This document shows, piece by piece, positions 35,399-46,529 of a stretch of DNA of 64,000 nucleotides. The position numbers and the translations under genes are program-made. The DNA is from TMP-24 sp041397305 (lineage in GTDB: Bacteria; Pseudomonadota; Alphaproteobacteria; Rhodobacterales; Rhodobacteraceae), in the NCBI GenBank assembly GCA_041397305.1, contig JAWKWX010000002.1, positions 496,001 to 560,000 of the forward strand, written 5' to 3'. Under the pieces are notes generated by a model. The model had not been told where the DNA came from. It saw nothing but the letters and a program-made list of their open reading frames with translations, and did no database searches. Positions within the stretch are counted from its first letter, which is position 1; the number at the start of each line of letters is the position of its first letter.

Positions 35399-36707
35399 GT
35401 CCTCCGGGTCTTCAGGGCGTTGGTGTAGGCCGCGACGCAGCGGCCCTGATCGAGACCGCGCTCGATCGCGGCGCGGTAGTGGATACCGCCATAGAGGCGC
35501 GAAATTCCTGCCTCGTCCGCAGCGGCCCGGAAGCTGACGAAACGGCGCGGCGCCATGCCCTCGATCGTCGGCGTTTCGTCGGTGAAGGCGTGATCCGCCC
35601 CGAAAAGAGCGGTCAGCACTTCGGCCGCGGCGCCGGACTGGGTCGAATGGCCGGACGGATATTCCGGGAAGGGCGGGGTGGCGAGGATCGGCGTCCAGTC
35701 CGGATCGATCAGCCGATTGATATAGGTCACGGGGCGGACGAGATCATATTCGTACTTGCCCTGCCAGCAGGCGATGAAGGCATCCGCGAGCACGATGCCG
35801 AGCCGCGCCAGCACATCGGCATAGCGGGCCTGATCGGCCCCTTCCGCCGCGAGCGCGTCGAGCGCGATCGACATCCAGTGGCCGGGCGGAGTGCGCGACA
35901 GCATCGCATCATCGGACCAGAAGGCGGCAATGGCGCGCTGGTCGTCGGTCAGGGCCTTGCCGACCTCATAGACCTCCATCGCTTCGCGGTAGAAGTCGGA
36001 ACCGGGGTCCTCGCTATAGGCGGGCGGCGGCGGCAGGCGACAGCTTGTGCCGTCCGGCATCGCGAAGGGGCGGTTCTCGCCCCAATGCGGCAGCAAGGGT
36101 TTCTGCTGCAGCGCGACATGGTTCGTCGGCACCCAATGGGCGGGGCCCGGGGTAAGCGCATAATCCTCGGGAAAGCCGAGATTGACGATTTCCGCCCGCC
36201 ATCGCCTGCCGCCCAGTCGAGAACGTACGCGGCAAGCGCCTCTCCATGGGCGCGGCTGCGGCGCCGCAACGTCGAAGGGCGAGCAGCGCCTCGATCGCTG
36301 CGCCGAGCTTGTCACCATCACCGCCTTCAACGCCCTTTTCCGGTCGGCCCGGTGTTGAAGAACAGGCGCGCAACGACCCCGGAAAGTGCCGCGTGCAAGA
36401 CCAGCGCCTCGTCATGGATCCCGGCCTCGCGCGGGGCCTGCGGCAAACGCGTTCAGCTGCCCGGCCAGTGTCTGCGCAGATCATCACGTCCGGTGGCCGT
36501 CGCCTCATAGACAGCGACGCCCGCATAGCCGAGCGTGCGGCTGACCACCGGCGGCGTGTAGGTGGGCGTGTGGCGGACCAGATCGAGGATGAGCCCGTAC
36601 CAGACAGAGATCACCTTCTGCGGCGGGGGAGCCGTCGTGGCGGCGGACGGCGGGCCAGCGATCAGAAAGAGGGACGACGAGCCGCCGATGGCTTGTCTGC
36701 GGGTCAA
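35395..36707 (-). pseudogene. Vanadium-dependent haloperoxidase (5' third frameshifted)
   Basis: The intact part (35395 to about 36190) shows the PAP2/vanadate-binding residues of haloperoxidases: KYEYDLVRPVTYINR, the PPFPEYPSGHSTQSG motif and SRLYGGIHYRAAIE. These oxidise halides with H2O2. The N-terminal part is spread over several frames. A TTG at 36707 starts TRRQAIGGSSSLFLIAGPPS, a Tat-type signal, followed by VWYGLILDLVRHTPTYTPPV. The frame breaks near 36192, where GGCGGGCGG appears where GGCGGGGCGG would keep frame, and again nearer 36480. About 437 residues are expected. The breaks are probably sequence errors, so the gene may be functional. Coupled to CRTAC1. Confidence 0.75.
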
Positions 36708-37028
36708 TTGAATGCATTTCGTTAGCGCCAACAAGGTTCCGGCGGCAGCTAAGCACAGGGCGGCATGACGCCGCAAGCACCGGGGCAGATTCGGCTGCGC
36801 TAAGGGGTGTGGTAAGCGCAGCGACCGGCCACACTTGTTGCGCGCCCAGACGCACACATCACCAGCGTCACTCATACGCCGCCTGGCTGAACGTCCCCGG
36901 TTGCCCATGAAAATCCGATCCCCACCGCTGGAGAACGCTTCCTCGCTACGCGGCTGCGCGACCGGACCGGATCGCGCCGTGCCAACAGGGCACCTCCGCT
37001 CTTTGGTCGTTTCTCCGGGCAGGACAGT
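36708..37028. other. 321-bp gap with no recognised gene
   Basis: Between the haloperoxidase start and the protease stop. Short frames on both strands give no recognisable protein. It presumably carries the haloperoxidase promoter and the end of the protease transcript. It falls within the low-accuracy block, so motif searching here is unreliable. Confidence 0.4.
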
Positions 37029-38275
37029 TCAAAGTGTCTGAACATTCCCGAGCTTCAGCGGCCCCCCAGCCGAGTCGGTCGCGACCCACCAGGTCCGAGG
37101 TCTTCGGCCGTCGCACAAGCGCGTTCAAGGCAATCGCGGCCGCGCCCGGCACCCTCGTCAATGGCATGCGCCAAGATCGCCGTGGCGATGGCGCGGCCAG
37201 GATGTGCCGGATCGGTAGCGGCCGCCCTCGGCTGATGGCACGGCTCGACACCCGGCGCGACGAAATCCACTTCCGCACGCGATTGGCCCTGTCGTAATGC
37301 CGCTGCGCGCATCGACGGCCGAGATCGCAGGAACATCCGGATGCGAGGCCGGGAAGGATACCCTGTCGGCACCATCATTCCCCGCCGCCGCGACGGGTAG
37401 TGCCTCGGCGGGCAAGCCCGCGCAGCACCATGGCGAGCGTCGCATTCTCAGGCCCCGGCGAGCGAGAGGTTCACCAGCGGCACGCCCTCCCCGCGAGCCA
37501 GTCGAGTGCAGCCGCGATCGCGTCCATGCGCGACATCGCCACCCGTCCCCTGGGCGAGGGCGACCGCCGACACAAGCCGCGCTTTCCGGGCAAAGCCCGT
37601 AGAAGCGTGGCCGTCGCCGGGTGCCGCGATGAGTGCGGCGAGCGCGGTCGCGTGATCCAGGGCGCCCGGCGAGTCGCCCTCGCGCAGGAACACGCGCGGC
37701 GACACGCGCCCGCAAGCGCCGCGTTCGTCGCGTCCGGCGGCCCGTCTGAGCCAAACCGACCGCCAATCCGCACCAAGCGGACGGGATCACCCTCGGAAAT
37801 GCCGACGAGCGCGGGGGCATGGGCCACCGGTCCGGCCGCCTGTTCGTAGATCATGTTGCGTTCGACCGCGATGGCGAAGGCCCGCGCGCGCACAAGCCGC
37901 CATCGAGGCGTCCGCCGATTCGATCTTGCCGAGATCGGCCGTCACCATACCGAGCCCCAGGCTGTCCAGTCTGCAGCGCGCACGATCACGCTTCCGCCCA
38001 TCTCCTCCAGCAGAACGGCCGCGGCGGCGGCGGCCGCCGGTGCCGGTGAGGATATATTCAAGCCGCCCGCTTGGCGCCTCGGCAGCTGCGTCGGCGGCGG
38101 TGATTGCCCGGACATGGTCATTCTCGCGCAAGCGCGACGGACGCGGTTCGGGCGGCGGTGGCGGCGGCGGTTCGGCGCATGCCGGTGAACATTCTTCCGC
38201 CAGTACGGTCGGTGCGAGACCGCAGGCGGTCAGACCCGTGGCCAGCGCCAGTATCCGGGCGAGTGTGCGGATCAT
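37029..38275 (-). pseudogene. S8 (subtilisin-like) serine peptidase, multiply frameshifted
   Basis: The start is clear: MIRTLARILALATGLTACGL, a lipoprotein-like signal. Across frames one can follow a subtilase: a His region (DHATALAALIAAPGDG), the Asn-hole motif AAGNDGADRVSFPASHPDVP and the SGTS serine motif near 37210. The reconstructed C terminus ends GGPLKLGNVQTL with TGA at 37029-37031. The span (1247 nt) predicts about 415 residues but is not a multiple of three. Its start overlaps the anti-sigma stop, and the order sigma, anti-sigma, protease suggests a self-regulated operon. Confidence 0.65.
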
Positions 38276-38857
38276 TCGGTGCTTTCCACAAGCTCCACCA
38301 GGTTCCCCGCACGCTCCAGTGCCGCGCGCAGCGGTGATGTCGCTGTCGTCAGCGCCCCCGACAAGCGCCAGACGATAGAAACCGAGCACGGACGGCCCGT
38401 CGACTATGGTCCAGCCCGTTCGCAAGCAAAAGATCGGCGAAGGCGGACTGGAGCACCTCGTCGCGGACCGACACGGTAAACAGGGCGGCCGTCTGAGGCC
38501 CTGGCGGCCTGACGGTGGTGATCGTCGAACCGCTCCAGCCGGTCAGGAAGTAAGCCGCCCGCCGTGACCACGGCGATCGCCGCTGCGGCGCGCCGACTGC
38601 CTGAGCAGGCCGGGCGCTCGCGGCTTCTCGGCGACGGCGCGCCGCAGGCGGCAAGGCAAAATCGCCGGGCGATCGTTCCGGCAGGGCCGAGGCCCGCATC
38701 AGCCCGCTGGTGCCGCGCCTGCCTGGGCGTGAAGGGCCGGATCGCGTTCGAACTCGCGGGCAAGCGCCTCGGCCTCCTCGTCGGTCAGGGATCCGTTATT
38801 GACCCAGGAAGGGATCAGCTCTGCAATCCTAGCCTTGTCGAATTGGGCCGAAGTCAT
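38272..38857 (-). pseudogene. Probable anti-sigma factor, frameshifted
   Basis: It starts MTSAQFDKARIAELIPSWVN at ATG 38857 behind an AGGAGGG site and continues NGSLTDEEAEALAREFERDP, a ZAS/anti-sigma-like helical start without a clear zinc motif. A later Ala/Gly/Leu-rich stretch (AAIAVVTAGGLL) could be a TM, followed by TVSVRDEVLQSAFADLLLAN in another frame. The end overlaps the protease start (ATGA). The length (586 nt, not divisible by three) shows net indels. The anti-sigma role is inferred from the adjacent ECF sigma gene. Confidence 0.55.
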
Positions 38858-38873
38858 ATGCGCGCCCTCCTGT

Positions 38874-39411
38874 TCATTGCCTCCAGGCAGCGCAAAAGCA
38901 GCGCCTTGGCATGAAAAACCTAGTCTTCACCGTGCCTTCAGGAACGCCGATCACCGCGGCAACCTCCCGGTAGCTCATATCTTCCAGGAAGGTCAGTTCG
39001 ATCGCGGCGCGATGATCGGCCCTTAGGTCCGCCAAGACAGTCGCGGGCATCTCGCGTTCTTCGGCCGTCTGAAGAAGGTCGAACGCGCTCGGCCCCTCGT
39101 CCGGGCGATCCGGCATGTCATCCTGTACTGTCACTCTTCCGCGTGCCCTGAACTCGTCAACCACCTTGCGCCATGCGATCGTAGACCCATGTCCTGACAC
39201 GCGACCGGTCCTGAAACCCGGCGGCACCGCGCCAGACCTCCAGGAAAGACCTCGTGCAATATGTCGGCTGCGGCGAACGGATCGTTCAATTTCAGTGGAT
39301 GAACCCCGAGGCCGCTCAAGCTGGCGGTGAGCATGTCCAGAGCCAGAGACATCGCCTGCGGCCATGCGTCTTGGCGGCGACGAGCGGATCATCCTTCATC
39401 TGGGGCAACAT
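38874..39411 (-). pseudogene. ECF RNA polymerase sigma factor, frameshifted
   Basis: The region-4 half reads DMSYREVAAVIGVPEGTVKT with SAFDLLQTAEEREMPATVLA before it. The region-2 half is in a different frame (MSLALDMLTASLSGLGVHPL, FAAADILHEVF), and IAWRKVVDEFRARGRV joins them. At least two breaks are visible, one near 39245 where GTCTTTCCTGG appears for an expected GTCTTCCTGG. The exact start (39411 or 39399) and end are uncertain for the same reason. It probably drives its own anti-sigma and protease genes. Confidence 0.65.
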
Positions 39412-39528
39412 CCCGAACCATGCGTACCTGCCTTTGATAGCAGGTAGACGGTCCAGGAATAAGCCACAACCTGACGCATTGCGCCCATTCGCGATCAAAA
39501 ACCGCTGCAGCGGATATTGTTGCGCAGC

Positions 39529-40425
39529 TTACCTCCAGACGGGCCGGAAGCCCGGTGCGCTGAAGTCGGTGTCTGAAGGTCCTCAAGCAGTTTCGCGATC
39601 ATCGGCGATTGCGCCTCGCCGCCATAGGCGGCCCTGGCTGATATAGGTCCTGGTTCGTGGCCGATGCGAGATCGAGCGACGCCGAATTCCTTGCCCGAAA
39701 CCAAGGGGCGAAACCAAGATCCTTCAGCGCCAGATCGATGTTGAAGGCGATGTCGTAGGAGCCATTCAGGGTCAGCGCGCCTTCGGTCTCATGCACGAAG
39801 GAATTGCCCGAAGAGGCCTGGATCGCATACCAGGCCTGCGCCAGATCGAGCCCGCCGCGCTTGGCAAGCATCAGCGCCTCGCCGCAGGCGGGGTGGATGA
39901 AGGCCAGCATGTTGGTGATGACCTTGATGATCGAGGAGGACCCCAGCGGCCCCATGTGGAAGATGCGGTTGCCCATCGCCTCGAAAGCTTTCCAGTGCAG
40001 GTCGATAAGGTCCTTGTCACCGCCCGGCAGCATGGTGATCTCGCCCCGGTAGGCGAAGTGGACACCCCGTGACCGGCAGTTCCAGCATGCGCACGCCATG
40101 GCACCATGGCGACCTTCGACAGCGCCAGCACATCGTCGCGACCAGGGTCGACATCTCGATCAAAGCTCGCGCCCTCCTTCATGTGCGGCGGGATCGCGCG
40201 CAGCACCTTTTCGAAACCGCGGGCGAGGGCGGTGGGTGATCCCGCATGATCGACCGATCCGGCCAGCGCCTCGGCGCTGTCCGCCAGGTCGCGCCAGCCT
40301 TCGGTCAGAGGTTCGGCAGAAGCGCCCTGTTCAGGTCAAAGACCGTGACGAGAAGCCCGCCTTGAGGAAGACATCCCGCGCAGGCCGCGCCGAAGGTTGC
40401 CGAGTCCGATATAGCCGTAATGCAT
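39529..40425 (-). pseudogene. NAD(P)-dependent beta-hydroxyacid dehydrogenase (HIBADH family), frameshifted
   Basis: Starts MHYGYIGLGNLG at 40425 (Rossmann GxGxxG). The middle part is readable: GGDKDLIDLHWKAFEAMGNR and SSIIKVITNMLAFIHPACGE, the latter holding the catalytic-Lys region of this family, then YDIAFNIDLALKDLGFAPW. The last part is in another frame (ARAAYGGEAQSPMIAKLLED) and the reconstructed end is SDTDFSAPGFRPVWR with TAA at 39529-39531. About 298 residues, the family norm. It is one base past the aldehyde dehydrogenase stop, hence in the same operon. Confidence 0.7.
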
Positions 40426-40426
40426 T

Positions 40427-41887
40427 TTACCCCCGAGGGACTGGAAGGCGGCTCCCGCCGCCCGAAGATGGTTCCGCGCCCCAATAAACGACGCCCTTGA
40501 CCTCGCAGAAGTCATGGATGCCCCAGTCGGCATATTCGCGCCCGTTGCCCGGTGCTTGTAGCCGCCGAAGGGCGCGAACGTATCCCAGGCGGGATAGTTC
40601 AGGTTCACCATCCCCGCACGCAGGCGGCGGGCGACGGCGCGCGCCTCCTCGACCGTTCCGGCGACACTATAGGCGGCCAGCCCGTATGGCGTGTCATTCG
40701 CTGCCGCCACCCGCCTCATCCACCGTGTCATAGGGGATGATCGACAGCACAGGCGAGGTTCCTCGCGCGCGATGGTCATGTCGTTCGTCACATTGCCGAA
40801 GACCGTCGGGCGCACGCCTGGCCGCGGTTCACGCCTGCCGGACGGCCGATCCCCCCGCGACAAGCGTCGCACCTTCGTCGATGCCGGTCTGGATCAGCGC
40901 CTGCACCTTGTCGAACTGCATCTTCGAGACGAGCGGGCCCATGGTCGTCGCCCCGTCCTGCGTATCGCCGGTCGACGGCATCGGCTGCCGCTTTCGCATG
41001 ATGAAGCGCCTGATCGTGCTGCTCGCGATGGACGAACATGCGCGTGGGGGCGTCGCAGCTTTGCCCGGTGTTGCCGACGGCCCTCGACGCCCGCCTTTAC
41101 CGCCGCCGCGGATCGGCCGACGGCAGGATGATGTTCGACGACTTGCCCCAGTTCCTGCGCCACGCGCTTCACCGTGGGCGGCCGCCGCCTGCCACCGCCG
41201 TGCCCGCCCCGCGTCGAGCCGGTGAAGGACACCATGTCGACCTCGGATGAGAGCTGAGCCGCGCGCCCCACCTCTGGCCCGTACCATTTATCAGGTTGAA
41301 GACGCCCGCCGAGCACGCCCGCCGCGTCACAGACCTCGGCAACACGGCAGACAGCGGCGCGATTTCCGAGGGCTTCAGCACCATCGTGCAGCCCGCGACC
41401 AGCGCAGGCGCCACCTTGCAGGCGATCTGGTTCATCGGCCAGTTCAGGGCGTGATCAGCGTGCAGACGCCGATCCCCTCGCGGATGATCCGGGTCGTGCC
41501 GCGCATCTCCTCCCAGTGGAAGCTTTCTGCGGCCCTGATCGTCAACCTCGATATGGACCTGGCCCGCGGGCTGCGCTCGCGCCCCATTTCGATCGGCGCC
41601 CATCTCGGCCGACATGGCCTGCGCGAAGTCCTCGTAGCGGTCGTTATAGGCCTCTAGCAAACGCTTCAGGACCGCGATCCGCTCCGCCACCGGCCGGACG
41701 GTCCAGTCCGCGAAGGCCACCCGCGCCTGCATGACCGCGCGATCCGCATCCGCCGCACGTTGCCCAGCGCCACCTTGCAGACGATCTCTTCGGTCGCGGG
41801 TTCTCGACTGCCAGGCGATCGGACGACCAGCGAGATCGACCATTGGCCGCCCACATAGGGCCCTGGAGGCTATTCGGCAGGGATCAT
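40427..41887 (-). pseudogene. Aldehyde dehydrogenase family protein, frameshifted
   Basis: The NAD-dependent aldehyde dehydrogenase signature is visible across frames. The start MIPAE is at 41887, in an ATGA overlap with the methyltransferase stop. YVGGQW and NPATEE-like segments follow, then LKRLLEAYNDRYEDFAQAMS, NWPMNQIACKVAPALVAGCT, the active-site VGNTGQSCDAPTRM (catalytic Cys near 41058), and a C terminus ending SRLPVPRG with TAA at 40427-40429. The expected length is about 486 residues. It would oxidise an aldehyde released by demethylation or amine breakdown; the substrate is not determined. Confidence 0.75.
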
Positions 41888-43446
41888 CTATCGCCCTCGC
41901 CCAGGTAGATGTGCTGGTCTTGCGGATCGCCGCATCGACCTCCGGGTCGATAGCGCTGCAAGCCCTCGACGGGATCTCGTTCTTCCGCGCGATGGCGGCG
42001 TCAAGCAGGATCGGCTTGCCGGCCTCGTTCCATTCCTTCGGGCTCATCCGGTTGCCGACCGCCGGATGGAACCATATTCGGTCTGCATGAGCGCCAGTGT
42101 CTGGTCGGAGCCGAGATAATGCCCCGGGCCGCCGAGGCAGACCTGCTTCATCGCGGAAGTCGAGGTCAGATCCTCGGTCACGTCGATGCCGCGCACCAGC
42201 CGCATCGCCTGGCCCAGAAGGTCATCGCCGAGGATCAGGCTTTCGAGGCAAGCCCAGCAGCGAAGCATGCATGCCCTGCCTCGTAACACATGTTCAGTCC
42301 GCAAGCGCAAGCGAATTGGTGATCCCCTGTTCCCAGCCCGCCTGCATGTCGGGCAGCTTGCTGTCGGAGATACCAGAGGCCCACCCCGCCGGGCCAGGTC
42401 GTAGAACCGGTGCATCTGCGCGCAGCCCGCCGTCAGCAGCGCCTGTTCGGCCGAGCCGCCCGACATCGCGCCGGTTCTCAGGTCGGACACGAAGGAATTG
42501 CCAGGTGCCGAAGATCGCGGGCGCGCCCTTCCTGATCGCGTTCACATAGACGACGCCCGCCAGACATTCCGCCACCGCCTGCACGATGGTCAGCGCAATC
42601 GGCGGCGCGGGCGCGGTCGCGCCCGCCTGACCTGCGGACAGAAGCAGCATCGGCATGCCGCGGCGCACGCAATCTCCATCGCATTCACCAGCTTTCCTCG
42701 GCGAACTTCATCGGCGGCACGACGAAACGGTTGGAGTTCGAGACGAACGGTCGTTCCGGCCATTTCTCCTCGCCACCCGCGACCGTGTAGATCATGTCGA
42801 AACAGTCGGCGACATGGGACGGATCGCTTCGAAGGACGTGCCCGCATGCGCGGGTGCCCGCCAGGCAGCCATAGAGCGTGTTGAGGTCCATCTCCCTGTT
42901 GTCGACCACGTCGCGGCAGACCATCGTGCGCTGGTAGAAATGGATGTTGTCGAGTTCTCGACCAGCCGCGCCGCGTCATGCAGATCCTGCGCAGTCGATT
43001 CGCCGGTAGCTGAGTGTCACCGGATCGACGATATGCACCGCCGCGCCCGCCGTGCCGTAATGAACCTTGGTGCCCGACAGATGCAGGTCGAACTTCGGAT
43101 CGCGGGCATGAAGCGTGATGTTGCGCGCGGCGACCGCCAGCATGTCCTCGACCAGCGCGCGGGAAACGGATGCGTCCGTCGCCGAGAGATCGCGCCCGCG
43201 TCCGTCAGCAGCTTGACGCCCGAGGGCAGCGCCTGGCTGAGGCCGATCTGTTCCGGCGCATCGAGGCCGAGGCATGGATCTTCTTCATCCCCTCGTCGGT
43301 CAGCGGCCGGTACTGGCCGCCCGACATGCCCGCCTGACCGGGCGCAGCCCCTCGGCCGGGGGTGCGGCCCGCGCCGCCCGGCGCGCCTCGCGCCCTCCGG
43401 CCCGTGCTGCCCGTCTCGGTTCGCAGTTCAGCGCTTCATCCGACAT
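41884..43446 (-). pseudogene. Trimethylamine methyltransferase (MttB superfamily), frameshifted
   Basis: Starts MSDEALNCEPRRAAR at 43446. Successive frames give SRALVEDMLAVAARNITLHA, FDLHLSGTKVHYGTAGAAVH, YTVAGGEEKW, SAGQAGATAPAP and GGPGHYLGSDQTLALMQTEY, the MttB (COG5598) core. It ends HIYLGEGDR-TGA. The span, 1563 nt, equals 521 codons. Breaks fit small losses, for example GGCCTCGATG where GGCCCTCGATG keeps frame. Most bacterial members lack pyrrolysine and act on glycine betaine or other quaternary amines through a corrinoid protein; no corrinoid protein gene is seen here. Confidence 0.8.
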
Positions 43447-43533
43447 TTCATCTCTCCCGAAAGCCTCCCGGGCTTTCATCTTGGCTCATATACCTTCCAG
43501 GGTCCGGGGGCAGACGGCCCCGGGCCGCGCCGC

Positions 43534-45960
43534 TCACGTCTTCGCCCGCTCGCCCTTCGGGTCGACCGCATCGGCTGAAGCGAGGCTTCCGCCTTCACCC
43601 GCCGCCCGGCGATCTCGATTTCGTGAGAGGCCAGAAGCGCCTCCGCCCCTTCGCCCTTCGACGGCACATAGCCCATGCCGATCGCCCCACCGAGAGTGAT
43701 GGCCATAGGCGCCCGAAGACAGGTAGCCCACGATCCTGCCGTCCCTGAGGACCGGTTCATTGTGATAGACCATCACCGGGATCGCTCAGCCGGAACACAT
43801 CCATTCGCCTGTCAAGGCCCGCTTCCTTCTTCCGCAGAACCGCGTCGCGCCCGATGAAGTCGGGCTTCGCGGTCTTGACAACAAAGCCAAGCCCCTGCCA
43901 GCACATGATCCTCGGACGTGATGTCGCTTGGCCGAAGCCAGCGAGCAACGCAGATCCGGCAGCTGTCCATCGCCCATGCATGCCTGAAGCTTTAGTCCCA
44001 TCTCCCGGCCCGCCGACCAGAGCGTTTCGAACGCATGGCCCACTATCGGAGGAGACATAGATCTCCCACCCAAGTTCGCCCACTTAGGACGCGGTGCACG
44101 CGGGCGAGGCCCATGCCCAGCTCGATCCCTGCGCGGTGCGCCGAACGGGTTCACCTCGTTCGAGAAATCGTTCGGGCTGACCTTCTGCATCAGCTTGCGC
44201 GCGTTCGGCCCATCACCGCCAGCACGCCTTCGGCAGCCGTCACGTCGGTGATCACCACGTTGAAATCGCCGATATGACGGCGCATCCAGGCCTGGTCCTT
44301 GGGCGGGTCACGGCAGGCGTCACCACCAGATAGGCCGTCTCGGACAGCCGCGTGACGGTCACGTCGGCCTCGATCCCGGCGTTGTTCAGGAACTGTGTGT
44401 GTAGACGGTCAGCCCGACCGCCACCGACATGTCGGCGCCGCAGATATGAATCCAGGTAGGCTTCGCATCGCGCCCTCGACCCCGGATCTTACCGAAGGAG
44501 AGACATGTCGTACATGCCGACATTCGTCCGCACCGCGCGATGTTCCGGCGGCATTGTCGAATAGTTCTGCCGCCCCAGCTGTAGCGATGAGTCCCGCTCC
44601 TGCCCGGGGCGCCATGCCAGTTCGCCCGTTCCCAGCCACCGATCTCGCCGAAGACCGCACCCTCCGCCTCAAGCTGCGCATGGAACGGCGTGCGGCGCAC
44701 GCCGCGCGCGGTCGCTTTCTGGCGGTAGGGATAATGGTCGGCGTAGAGAAGATGGCGAGCGTTTCCTTCGACCGTTCGAACAGATAGTGCCTGTTGCCCT
44801 GGAACGTGGTTGCAACCCACATCACATCGCCGAGGTCGAACGGCTTCTCCCCCGTCTCCATCCATTCCGCCAGCGCCATGCCCGCGCCGCCCGCCGACTG
44901 GATACCGATGGAGTTGAACCCGGCAGCGACCCAGAAATTGTCAACCTCCAGCGACAGGCCGAGGTTGTAGGCATCGTCCGGCGTGAAGCTTTCCGGCCCG
45001 TTGAAGAATGTGGATCCCGGCCGAGGCCATCAGCAGCCGGTTGATCGCGTTCGAGGATCGGTTCGAAATGATCGAAATCCTCAGGCAGCTGGTCGAAGCG
45101 AGAAATCCTCGGGGATGCGTTCATGCCCCAGGGCTTGTTCGGCTCCGAAGGCGCCCAGAAGGTATTTGCCTGCGTCCTCCTTGTAATAGGCGCATTCGTC
45201 CGGCACTCGCAGGACCGGCATCTGCACGTCAGGCCCGGGATCGGCTCGGTCACGATGTAGAAATGCTCGCAGGCATGCAGCGGCACGTTGACGCCCGCCA
45301 GTCGGCCCACCGCATGGCCCCACATGCCCGCGCAATTGACCACGTGATCGGCCTCGATCGTGCCCGCCTCGCCGCCCGTCTCCCGAGACGCCTTTCGCCC
45401 GGCGGCCCTCGACCTTCACGCCGGTGACCTTCACACCCTCGGCCACCACCGCGCCGCGCGCCACGCGCCCTTGGCCAGCGCCGGCTGATGACGGGTCGCC
45501 CTCACCCGTCGGTCGGCGGCCAGACGCCCGCCTGCACGCCCTCGATGTTGAGATGGGCGCCAGCGTTCCGCCACTTGCCAGGGCGACATTTCCTCGACCG
45601 GCACGCCGAAGGCCAGGCCATCGAGGCACGTTGCGGAGAAAGCTCTTCCTTCCGCGCCTCGGTCAGCGCGACCGAGACCGAGCCGACCTGCTTGAACCCG
45701 GTGGCAAGCCCGTCTCTGCCTCGAGCCCGCCATAGAGGTCGGCGGAATATTTCGCCAGCCGCGTCATGTGGCCGAGGCGCGCAATCGTCCGATCAGCAAG
45801 CCCCTGCCACGCGTACCAGGTGGTGCCGGAGGCTCGGTTGTTTTTCCTTTCAGCAACACCACATCCTTCAGCCGAGCTTGGTCAGGTGATAGGCGACCGA
45901 ACAGCCGACGACGCCCCCGCCGATGATGACAGCGCGCGCCTTTTTCGGCAGGTTAGACAT
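43534..45960 (-). pseudogene. FAD-dependent oxidoreductase with GcvT domain (DMGDH/sarcosine dehydrogenase-like) no. 2, frameshifted
   Basis: Starts MSNLPKKARAVIIGGGVVGC at 45960, an FAD-binding DAO domain, and ends near DAVDPKGERAKT at 43534. The GcvT folate-binding part shows GELGWEIYVSSDSG, DFIGRDAVLRKKEAGLDRRM and VYHNEPVLRDGRIVGYLSSG. The span is 2427 nt, exactly 809 codons, the usual size for dimethylglycine or sarcosine dehydrogenases, so the indels cancel overall. It would demethylate a methylated amino acid and pass the C1 unit to tetrahydrofolate. It is paralogous to the gene at 46530-48976. Confidence 0.75.
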
Positions 45961-46529
45961 GGTTTTCGCTCCCGCTCTGGGGTCGTCTCGACGGTGGATC
46001 AGGAGTAAGGGTGATGGTGCTGACAAGCCCGCAAACACCTCGCGCGGCGGGTGCGGGCGGCGAAACGTCAGGTCGTTCAGATAGACCGCGCGGGTCTGGC
46101 CACGCACGGGCGGCTCGGCAATGGTGCCAGTCGTCGCGTAGGTGCCACCGGGGCGCGAACATACCCAAGCGGCCCGCCCGCGCCGCGCCGTGCCGAGGGT
46201 CGATCACCGCATCGAAGGGTCCGTGTGCAGTCGTGACCAGCACACGCGCGCCCGCCGCCAGGCGGCAACCGCTGACGGAGAAGCGGGCAAGCGTCGCGAC
46301 CTCTGCCCCGAGCGTCCGCGCCAGGCGGATCGCCCGGCATACCCCGCCGCCTCGCCCTCGCGGGTGACCGAAGCGAGCTTCGGCGCCGACGGTGGCGCGC
46401 ACCAGAAGGTTGTGCGCGGTGCCGAAGGCAAGCGGCATCGCGCCGATTTCGACATCAAGCGGCGACAAGGCATCCGGCGCGACCGGCGCAAGCACCGGAC
46501 GCACAGGCCACGATCTGGCGCCAAGCCGC
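45961..46529 (-). other. Unidentified coding region between the two FAD/GcvT genes
   Basis: About 570 bp between the stop of dehydrogenase 1 and the start of dehydrogenase 2. Minus-strand frames read protein-like fragments (MPLAFGTAHNLLVRATVGAE, LVTTAHGPFDAVIDPRHG, MFAPRWHLRDDWHH, RAVYLNDLTFRRPHPPREVF) that jump frame like their neighbours. A GTG close to 46534 could start it, giving a protein of about 190 residues. I do not recognise the family. Being inside the operon, it is probably part of the same pathway. Confidence 0.45.

Noticed and set aside
41884..43446. Pyrrolysine (in-frame TAG) in the MttB-like gene
   Set aside because: The visible fragments read as the common non-pyrrolysine form, and broken frames make a TAG uninterpretable. 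No pyl genes were seen in the window.
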